From Peptococcaceae bacterium UBA4068 (lineage in GTDB: Bacteria > Bacillota > Dehalobacteriia > UBA4068): 64,000 nt of DNA. The position numbers and the translations under genes were made by a program. The DNA is taken from contig DFZA01000007.1 in assembly GCA_002382665.1 (NCBI GenBank), forward strand, positions 1 through 64,000, in the 5' to 3' direction. Below, piece after piece: positions 55,012 through 61,626 of this stretch. Every line of letters starts with the position of its first letter. Within the stretch, counting starts at the first letter, position 1. The notes beneath the pieces are model-generated. The model saw only the letters and a list, made by a program, of their open reading frames with translations. It did not search any database and had not been told where the DNA came from.

Positions 55012-55233
55012 TTATCTGTAACGCATTCTATGGGCCAGCGATTCTCCCATATCTCCAATTATATTACCGGCATGTCGTGATAGATGTGCAGTCATATTTG
55101 CTGCATTGCAACGTGCTTTGTGCATCCCTCTTTTAGGATTGTATTTCATGCCCAATTTTATACCCATTCCCAGTGCGCCCATCATAGTACCTGCCATAAA
55201 CCATTTGTAACTATTATCATTTCTACTGTGCAT
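55012..55233 (-). CDS. Small hypothetical protein (73 aa)
   Basis: 73 residues. ATG 55233 is 6 nt after GAGGTG. One short Gly/Met-rich hydrophobic segment (WFMAGTMMGALGMGIKLGM, about 10-28) is followed by a basic tail rich in His and Arg. It resembles the layout of small YtxH/YtxC-like envelope proteins, but no family is recognised with confidence. Lies 15 nt downstream of the PRC-barrel gene. Confidence 0.7.
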   Translation of the reverse strand: MHSRNDNSYKWFMAGTMMGALGMGIKLGMKYNPKRGMHKARCNAANMTAHLSRHAGNIIGDMGESLAHRMRYR

Positions 55234-55248
55234 TTTATTCACCTCGCT

Positions 55249-55731
55249 TTACAAAAGACTGTTATTCTCAATGGTGATAATATCGCCATCGGCATTACGA
55301 ACATTGTTCAAAGGAAGAAAATCCCTGCCATCTAAAACATCAGATACAATTCCTGAGGATACTTCCAATCCAACCAAACGGTTATCATTTAGCAGCACAT
55401 CCGCCACAGTGCCTTTATCTTCTCCATTGTCATTAATTAAACGAGAACCATACCAACCTGCTTCCTTAATGCCTTTAAATTCAACAGGCAGGCGTTTTAA
55501 AGATTTTTTATTGCTGGTATATATACCGTCTTTGCCGATATGATTTATATCTGCGGAAGCTAAAAATTGTGTTTTGTTTAGCAATCCACCGCTGATTATC
55601 AGACCGACTACTTCTTTTTTTGCCGGATCAAAAGCTAAATCACTGACAGTACCAAAACGCTCGTGCTTACGACCGGCAAAAACTGGCAAACCTGTAATTT
55701 CTCTGCCTTTGAGCATATTATTTTGGATCAT
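55249..55731 (-). CDS. Protein with two PRC-barrel domains
   Basis: 160 residues, ATG 6 nt after GAGGAGG. Two PRC-barrel repeats, at about 5-80 (GREITGLPVFAGRKHERFGTVSDLAFD in parts) and about 88-160 (SRLINDNGEDKGTVADVLL). Such domains occur in RimM and in photosynthetic reaction centre H subunits, and as stand-alone proteins in Bacillota of unknown, possibly sporulation-related, function. Co-transcribed with the small protein downstream. Confidence 0.88.
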   Translation of the reverse strand: MIQNNMLKGREITGLPVFAGRKHERFGTVSDLAFDPAKKEVVGLIISGGLLNKTQFLASADINHIGKDGIYTSNKKSLKRLPVEFKGIKEAGWYGSRLINDNGEDKGTVADVLLNDNRLVGLEVSSGIVSDVLDGRDFLPLNNVRNADGDIITIENNSLL

Positions 55732-55777
55732 TTTATCCTCCTCGTTGTACTGATTTTATTGTGGCCAAAAGAAAAAA

Positions 55778-55811
55778 AAATAGCCGTCTTTAAATAAAAA
55801 AACAGCTATTT
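55778..55811 (-). terminator. Terminator of mnmA
   Basis: AAATAGCTGT pairs with ACGGCTATTT (one G-U), followed leftward by TTTTTTC. It lies 31 nt after the mnmA stop. Confidence 0.8.
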
Positions 55812-55842
55812 CCAAACAAATTATTATAAATTTTATTTAAAT

Positions 55843-56865
55843 TTAAAGTATTGTACCGCCGCCGATTAATATATCTCCTTGATAAAAAACAGCAGCTTGC
55901 CCAGGTGTAACAGCACACTGAGGCTGATTAAAAACAATTTTTACTAAATTATTTTCTGGTATAATTTCAGTTTTAACAGGATTTGCCAAATATCTGATTT
56001 TAACATCAACTTCAAGAGGCGTTGTTAGCTCGGTAAATGCCAAAAAATTACAATCATTGCAAATAGCTTCTTTGCTGTATAGCTTGTCCTCACTCCCTAC
56101 TACAATCCTGTTTGTTAAATCATCAATTGCTACAACATACAAAGGATATTGACTGGAAACACCTAATCCCTTACGCTGACCAACCGTATAATTCGCTAAT
56201 CCATGATGACGTCCGATTAAATTACCGGATGTATCAATAATATCTCCATCCGTTAAACGTTTACCGGCTGCTTGCTCTAGTAAATCACGGTAATTGCCAT
56301 CGGGAATAAAACAAATATCCTGACTATCACGCTCGGTTGCGACTGGCATAGATGCGGTAGCGGCAATTTGGCGAACCTCTGATTTTTGATATTCACCAAG
56401 CGGAAAGAGACAGCGCTCTAATATTTTCTGCGGTAATTTATATAAAAAATATGACTGATCCTTGGCACTTGAAGCGGCTTTTTCTAACAGAAAGCGGCCC
56501 CCTGATGCACTTTTTTTTACATAATGACCAGTAGCCATTAATTTTGATTTATCTTCTGCTATCAACTCATAAATCAAAGCAAACTTTATCTTTTGGTTGC
56601 AGATAACACAAGGATTGGGTGTTAAACCATGCAGATAAGCATCTACAAAATAGTCAACAACGTTTTGCTTGAATAATTCTTTGCCATCTATAACATGATG
56701 CGCAATATTAAGACGTTGACAACAATCTGCGGCTTTAGCTACAGCATTGCCATATCCGGTATCGATAGTAATTCCTTCAACCGCATATCCCTGTTGCTGT
56801 AGCAGCAGCGCTGCGGTAGTTGAATCGACACCGCCTGACAGAGCTATATAGACAGTAGTACTCAA
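55843..56865 (-). CDS. mnmA: tRNA-specific 2-thiouridylase
   Basis: 340 residues, TTG start 9 nt after GGAGGA. Installs sulfur at uridine-34 of Lys, Glu and Gln tRNAs. PP-loop ALSGGVDSTTA (about 8-18), NPCVICNQ (Cys near 87) and SQDICFIPDGNY (Cys near 187) form the catalytic disulfide pair, and LGRHHGLANYTVGQRKGL is conserved. The sulfur is delivered from a cysteine desulfurase, whose gene is not next to it here even though iscU is. Confidence 0.95.
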   Translation of the reverse strand: MSTTVYIALSGGVDSTTAALLLQQQGYAVEGITIDTGYGNAVAKAADCCQRLNIAHHVIDGKELFKQNVVDYFVDAYLHGLTPNPCVICNQKIKFALIYELIAEDKSKLMATGHYVKKSASGGRFLLEKAASSAKDQSYFLYKLPQKILERCLFPLGEYQKSEVRQIAATASMPVATERDSQDICFIPDGNYRDLLEQAAGKRLTDGDIIDTSGNLIGRHHGLANYTVGQRKGLGVSSQYPLYVVAIDDLTNRIVVGSEDKLYSKEAICNDCNFLAFTELTTPLEVDVKIRYLANPVKTEIIPENNLVKIVFNQPQCAVTPGQAAVFYQGDILIGGGTIL

Positions 56866-56887
56866 TGAATTTTTCCTCCAAATATTT

Positions 56888-56909
56888 AAAGGCGCTGTTA
56901 GGCGCCTTT
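56888..56909 (-). terminator. Hairpin between iscU and mnmA
   Basis: AAAGGCGC and GCGCCTTT form an 8-bp stem with a 6-nt loop; leftward the T-tract is weak (TTTAAATATTT). It may attenuate rather than stop transcription. Confidence 0.55.
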
Positions 56910-56922
56910 TGAATTTGATTAA

Positions 56923-57291
56923 TTATTTATTATTCTTCTCATAATTTTCAATCGCCTTCTTTAAGGCTTCCGCCGCAAGCACCGAACAGTGGATTTTCTC
57001 ATCCGGAAGCCCGCCTAAAGCTTCAATAATCTGCTCGTCGGTAATATTTTTTGCCTCTTCTAACGTCATTCCCTTGGCTATTTCCGTCAGCATACTGCTA
57101 GAGGCAATTGCCGCCGCACAACCGAAAGTTTTAAATTTGATATCTTTAACTTTCCCATCCTCAACATCAAGATATATAAAGGTGGTGTCACCACATACTG
57201 GACTTTGGACTTCACCAAAACAGGACATATCATCGCCTTCGCTGACGTTGCGCGGATGATTGAAGTGATCTAAAACTTTTTGATTATACAT
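56923..57291 (-). CDS. iscU: Iron-sulfur cluster scaffold IscU
   Basis: 122 residues. ATG 57291 is 8 nt after AAAGGAG; the frame runs further up but without a site. NifU-N/IscU fold with the three cluster-binding Cys: SPVCGD (about 37), FKTFGCAAAIASSSM (about 62) and HCSVLAAEALK (about 104). The sequence holds nascent Fe-S clusters before transfer. In other Firmicutes an Rrf2 regulator gene and iscS precede it; here rarA is directly upstream. Confidence 0.94.
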   Translation of the reverse strand: MYNQKVLDHFNHPRNVSEGDDMSCFGEVQSPVCGDTTFIYLDVEDGKVKDIKFKTFGCAAAIASSSMLTEIAKGMTLEEAKNITDEQIIEALGGLPDEKIHCSVLAAEALKKAIENYEKNNK

Positions 57292-57356
57292 AATGAAGCT
57301 CCTTTCAATCCCTACTAAAAAACTTGGGATAATCATAACATCTACAGCATATATTG

Positions 57357-58691
57357 TCAATCCTGACATCTAGATTTTTCTTTTAATTCTTCTAATCGAT
57401 TTTCAATTTCCGCTTCTTTACCAATATCAGTTGGTCGATAATAGATTTTATCGGCAAATTCATCCGGTAAATATTGCTGCGGCGTATAATGATCTGGATA
57501 ATCGTGCGGGTATTTATAACCGATACCACGGCCTAAAGAAGCAGCGCCCTTATACCCGTTCTCTTGCAAATGCGCCGGTACGGCTATAAAAGGTGATTTG
57601 CGTACATCTTCACAGGCCTGATTGATACCCAAATATGCGGAATTAGATTTAGGAGCAGTCGCCACATAGACTGCCGCTTCCGCCAGTATCAGTTGCGCCT
57701 CCGGCCAACCGACAAAATGCACGGCGTTAGCAGCGGACATAGCTACAACTAGCGCTTGCGGATCGGCCAGACCGACATCTTCAGCAGAACAAATCACAAT
57801 CCTTCGAGCAATAAACTCCGGTTTTTCTCCCGCCTCAATCATCCTGGCCAACCAATGCAGCACGGCATTGGCGTCGCTGCCGCGCATGCTCTTTATAAAG
57901 GCAGAAATAACATCGAAATGCCAATCTCCGTTTTTATCATAGAAAATATGCGGTTTTTGGATACTCTCCTCTGCAGCAGTCAAATCAATAAAAATTTGGC
58001 CGTTATCACTCGGCTCAGTTGTCAGTATAGCCAGTTCTAATGCATTATATGCTGAACGCGCATCTCCACCGGACATTGTAGCCAGATGATGCAAGGCTTG
58101 TTCATCAACTACAATGTTGCAATCCTTAAAACCTCGTGAATCATTGAGAGCCCTTGTTAACAATTCCAGAATATTGTCATCGGTTAATTTATTGAGACAA
58201 AATATTCTGGAACGAGATATCAAAGCGCTGTTTACTTCAAAATACGGATTTTCGGTCGTTGCGCCTATCAGAATAACCGTACCATTTTCTACTGCCGGCA
58301 GCAAAGCATCTTGCTGGCTTTTATTAAAACGATGAATCTCGTCAATAAATAATACCGTACGTTTATTATAAAGCTTTAGATCATCTTTGGCTTGATTAAT
58401 AACCGCTCGCAAATCAGCTATACCGGAAGTAACTGCGGATAGGCGGACGAAGTTGCTTTTGGTGGTATTAGCAATTACTTCCGCTAATGTTGTCTTGCCG
58501 CTGCCGGGAGGGCCGAAAAATATTAATGAGGATAGCTTATCAGCTTCAATCGCACGACGCAGTAATTTGCCTTTGCCGATGATTTGTTCCTGTCCTACAA
58601 CTTCACCGATTGTACGCGGTCTCATCCTTGCCGCTAATGGCATATTTTGCTTTGTCCGTTGCTCAGAGGCAATGTCAAATAAATCAACCAT
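57357..58691 (-). CDS. rarA: Replication-associated recombination protein RarA
   Basis: 444 residues, ATG behind AAAGGAG. AAA+ ATPase of the MgsA/WRNIP1 family acting at stalled replication forks and on ssDNA ends. Motifs are MPLAARMRPRTIGEVVGQEQ, Walker A FGPPGSGKTTLAE (about 59-70), Walker [41 protein letters not shown], and the C-terminal tetramerisation region with GYKYPHDYPDHY. Immediately upstream of iscU on the same strand. Confidence 0.95.
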   Translation of the reverse strand: MVDLFDIASEQRTKQNMPLAARMRPRTIGEVVGQEQIIGKGKLLRRAIEADKLSSLIFFGPPGSGKTTLAEVIANTTKSNFVRLSAVTSGIADLRAVINQAKDDLKLYNKRTVLFIDEIHRFNKSQQDALLPAVENGTVILIGATTENPYFEVNSALISRSRIFCLNKLTDDNILELLTRALNDSRGFKDCNIVVDEQALHHLATMSGGDARSAYNALELAILTTEPSDNGQIFIDLTAAEESIQKPHIFYDKNGDWHFDVISAFIKSMRGSDANAVLHWLARMIEAGEKPEFIARRIVICSAEDVGLADPQALVVAMSAANAVHFVGWPEAQLILAEAAVYVATAPKSNSAYLGINQACEDVRKSPFIAVPAHLQENGYKGAASLGRGIGYKYPHDYPDHYTPQQYLPDEFADKIYYRPTDIGKEAEIENRLEELKEKSRCQD

Positions 58692-58730
58692 AGAATTACT
58701 CCTTTGGCAATCCCATAACCATAGTTGCGG

Positions 58731-59645
58731 TCAACAACCCTCCCGCAATTGCTTCAATAACTGCTGAAAATATGTGGGCAGCGGGCTGGTAAACTCCAGA
58801 TATTTACCGCTGATGGGATGATTAAATCCAATCGTAGAGGCATGCAACGCTTGACCTGCCAAATTAAACGGCTGTTTGCGGCTACCGTAAAGAGGATCGC
58901 CCAGTAATGGATGACCAAGATGGCTCATATGAACGCGAATCTGGTGAGTACGGCCCGTTTCCAGTTCACACTCGATAAATGTATACTTATCAAAACGTTC
59001 CAGCACATTATAATGAGTAATCGCCATCTTACCTTTTATAGGGTCAACCGCCATTTTCTTGCGCTGGCGGGGATGTCGGCCAATTGCCGCTTCGATAATA
59101 CCGGCGTTTTCGCTGATAACGCCTTGCACTATGCCATGATAAATGCGTTTGATCTTGTGCACGCGCCATTGCTTTGCCAGCCCTAAATGCGCAGTATCAT
59201 TTTTGGCGATCACCAGTAATCCGGAAGTGTCTTTATCAATTCGGTGAACTATTCCCGGCCTGATCACCCCGTTGATACCGCTTAAATCACTGCAATGATG
59301 AAGTAATGCATTGACAAGCGTACCTTGATAATGGCCAGCAGCCGGATGTACTACAATGCCTTGCTTTTTGTTGACAACAATAACATCGCTGTCTTCATAA
59401 TATATATCAAGATCAATATCCTCTGCCTCTATCGATAAAGGTTTTGGTTCTTCTATGCGAATACTGATTTCTTCGCCGCTGTTAAGTAAATATGATGGTT
59501 TTACTGTTACACCATTTACTAAGACAGACCCGTTTTTGATCAGCATCTGTATATGTGAACGCGATAATTGATTTAGTTGCGTAGCCAAATAGATATCAAG
59601 CCGCGTATTATCCTGATTAACATGTAAAATTTTAGTATCGCTCAC
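58731..59645 (-). CDS. rluD: RluD-type 23S rRNA pseudouridine synthase
   Basis: 304 residues, GTG start after GGAGCGAG, overlapping the lspA stop by 4 nt. An S4 RNA-binding domain (about 12-75) precedes the RluA-family catalytic domain with the Asp in GIVHRIDKDTSGLLVIAK (about 128-145) and the conserved LETGRTHQIRVHMSHLGHPLLGDPLYG near 225-250. Predicted to modify helix 69 region uridines of 23S rRNA; RluB/RluC-like specificity cannot be excluded. lspA-rluD is a standard Firmicutes pair. Confidence 0.92.
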   Translation of the reverse strand: MSDTKILHVNQDNTRLDIYLATQLNQLSRSHIQMLIKNGSVLVNGVTVKPSYLLNSGEEISIRIEEPKPLSIEAEDIDLDIYYEDSDVIVVNKKQGIVVHPAAGHYQGTLVNALLHHCSDLSGINGVIRPGIVHRIDKDTSGLLVIAKNDTAHLGLAKQWRVHKIKRIYHGIVQGVISENAGIIEAAIGRHPRQRKKMAVDPIKGKMAITHYNVLERFDKYTFIECELETGRTHQIRVHMSHLGHPLLGDPLYGSRKQPFNLAGQALHASTIGFNHPISGKYLEFTSPLPTYFQQLLKQLREGC

Positions 59646-60130
59646 TTTACTCGCTCCGTTTGTTTTTTATTTAATGCTGTCTCAGAAGTAAGCAACTTTA
59701 AGCCGATAATAATTACGCCAATTACGACGCAGGCATCGGCAACATTAAATATCGGCCAAATCTGCAGATCAACAAAATCCACTACCCCGCCAAAACGTAG
59801 TCGGTCAATAAAATTACCGAACGATCCGCCGCAGAATAATGCCAGCCCCAGGTAAAACAGCGCATCTTGTTTGGCAATATATTTGCGCAGACAAATAATC
59901 AATATATATACTACGATTGTAGCGACAATAAAAAACCAACGTTGTCCACGAAGCAAACTAAATGCTGCGCCGCTATTAATAACATAAGTAATTTCGAGAA
60001 TATTGTTGATCAAAACTATTGACTGATGATAACCGATATTAATACTGATCAGGTATTTGCTTATCTGATCAATAATAGGTATTAATATTGCTATCACCCA
60101 AAACAAAATACTTTTACGGCTCGGATTCAA
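59642..60130 (-). CDS. lspA: Lipoprotein signal peptidase II
   Basis: 162 residues, TTG start 9 nt after GGGGGA. Four membrane helices. The catalytic aspartyl dyad lies in FGNFIDRLRFGGVVDFVD and WPIFNVADA (about 107-135); NSGAAFSLLRG (about 52-62) is also conserved. Cleaves signal peptides of diacylglyceryl-modified prolipoproteins. Co-transcribed with the DUF5665 gene upstream (4-nt overlap) and rluD downstream. Confidence 0.95.
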   Translation of the reverse strand: MNPSRKSILFWVIAILIPIIDQISKYLISINIGYHQSIVLINNILEITYVINSGAAFSLLRGQRWFFIVATIVVYILIICLRKYIAKQDALFYLGLALFCGGSFGNFIDRLRFGGVVDFVDLQIWPIFNVADACVVIGVIIIGLKLLTSETALNKKQTERVK

Positions 60131-60519
60131 ATTCTTGTCCCCCGCACTTTTTCGACGTATTCCAGTATATCGGCAATAAAATTACCGATTACAGGTAGAT
60201 TTAATATATTTAACTGATTAAGAATATAAAAAATGAAAGCTCCCAGCAAAAAAAATCCAACAGCAAAACCAAATCCCCGCGACAATCCATAGAGAAGATT
60301 GAATTTTATTACTCGACCCGGTTTACGGTTCATTTCGATATAATCAACGATATTCATCCGTTCTAAATATTCAGCCAGCTTATCTAATCTGTTTATTTGT
60401 CCGTTCATATCATCTTGCTGACTTGAAACTTGATTTTCCGGCTGAACATTATTTTGTTTGCGATAAATTACCGTATGCGGAGTCTGGCTGGTATTAACAT
60501 TACTAGTATTCTCTGTCAT
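60127..60519 (-). CDS. DUF5665 membrane protein
   Basis: 130 residues, ATG 6 nt after CAGGAG. N-terminal 45 residues are polar and Asn/Gln-rich. Then a helix (LDKLAEYLERMNIVDYIEMN), a conserved MNRKPGRVIKFNLLYGLSRGFGFAVG block and a membrane segment (about 80-108), ending with an amphipathic helix. This matches DUF5665, frequent upstream of lspA in Clostridia and Negativicutes. Function unknown. Confidence 0.85.
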   Translation of the reverse strand: MTENTSNVNTSQTPHTVIYRKQNNVQPENQVSSQQDDMNGQINRLDKLAEYLERMNIVDYIEMNRKPGRVIKFNLLYGLSRGFGFAVGFFLLGAFIFYILNQLNILNLPVIGNFIADILEYVEKVRGTRI

Positions 60520-60587
60520 AAGAATTCTCCTGCTTTAGGTTTATGAATAAAATTTATTATTAACAAATTTGAGAATTCTTATCAGAA

Positions 60588-60612
60588 AAAAAGACCGCAT
60601 GCGGTCTTTTTA
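60588..60612 (-). terminator. Terminator after pyrB
   Basis: A self-complementary AAAAGACCGC/GCGGTCTTTT hairpin, followed leftward by TTTCTG; it lies 4 nt after the pyrB stop and separates it from the DUF5665-lspA-rluD operon. Confidence 0.85.
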
Positions 60613-60615
60613 TAT

Positions 60616-61599
60616 TTAAAGTTGAATAGAGCCTGTCACTAAAGCCAGCATCGCCATTCGTGTCGGCAAACCGTTACCGGCCTGACGAAAATAGGCGGCT
60701 CCAGGATAACTATCAACTTCGATCTCTATTTCATTTACTCTCGGCAACGGATGGAGTAAAATGGCCCCCTCGGGGAACAACTTGACATGCTCACCTTTGA
60801 TAATAAAGCAATCTTTGATTCTATTGTATTCGTCCTTATCCTGGAAGCGTTCCATTTGCACCCGTGTCATATAAATCACATCGCTTTGGGAAACAGCATC
60901 TTCGATATTATCGCATTCCTCAATAATCGTACCTTTGCGGCGCAGCGATTCGCAAAATTCAGTAGGCATCTGTAATTCTTTGGGAGAAGCTAAAACCAAT
61001 TTTTTGATATCGTAATGAGCCAGAGCATCAACCAGAGAATGAACGGTACGACCATATTTTAAGTCGCCGATAAGAGAAAAAGTTAGGCCATCGGGGCTGC
61101 CTTTTTCTTTACATATCGTGTACATATCCAATAATGCTTGCGAAGGATGCTGACCAGAACCGTCTCCTGCGTTAATAACAGGTACGGTAGCTGTTTGCGA
61201 TACAACATAGCGAACATCGTTGATCGGGCTGCGGCAAACTATAACATCACAATAATTATCAATTACGCTGATTGCATCATGAATGGTTTCGCCTTTGGCA
61301 GATGAAGATGTTTTGACCTCGTTTGATTCGCTGACGGTAATAACATTACCGCCTAAACGCAGCATTGCAGCTTCGAAAGAAAGCCTCGTACGCGTGCTGG
61401 GCTCATAAAACAATGCAGCCATTACTTTGCCATCCATATCATAAAGACGCGTTCTGTTATGTAGAGCCCGCTCATAATGAGCAGCTACTTTGATGATCGT
61501 TTCTATTTGTTCTTTACTCAAACTGGCAATGTCCAGAATATCATGACCGGCAAAAACATCAATTTCCTTTTGGGACGGCATGAAATCAAGATCTATCAT
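60616..61599 (-). CDS. pyrB: Aspartate carbamoyltransferase catalytic subunit
   Basis: 327 residues from ATG 61599 (7 nt after GGGGGG); a TTG one codon upstream is possible. Condenses carbamoyl phosphate with aspartate in pyrimidine synthesis. Carbamoyl-phosphate motif YEPSTRTRLSFEAA (about 66-79), the SAKGET loop (about 101), GDGSGQHPSQALLDM (near 148) and HPLPRVNEI (near 290) are all present. No pyrI or PyrR-type leader was seen; the usual pyr operon partners are not adjacent. Downstream of ileS by 25 nt. Confidence 0.94.
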   Translation of the reverse strand: MIDLDFMPSQKEIDVFAGHDILDIASLSKEQIETIIKVAAHYERALHNRTRLYDMDGKVMAALFYEPSTRTRLSFEAAMLRLGGNVITVSESNEVKTSSSAKGETIHDAISVIDNYCDVIVCRSPINDVRYVVSQTATVPVINAGDGSGQHPSQALLDMYTICKEKGSPDGLTFSLIGDLKYGRTVHSLVDALAHYDIKKLVLASPKELQMPTEFCESLRRKGTIIEECDNIEDAVSQSDVIYMTRVQMERFQDKDEYNRIKDCFIIKGEHVKLFPEGAILLHPLPRVNEIEIEVDSYPGAAYFRQAGNGLPTRMAMLALVTGSIQL

Positions 61600-61626
61600 C
61601 AATAGACCCCCCTTTTATATAACCTA

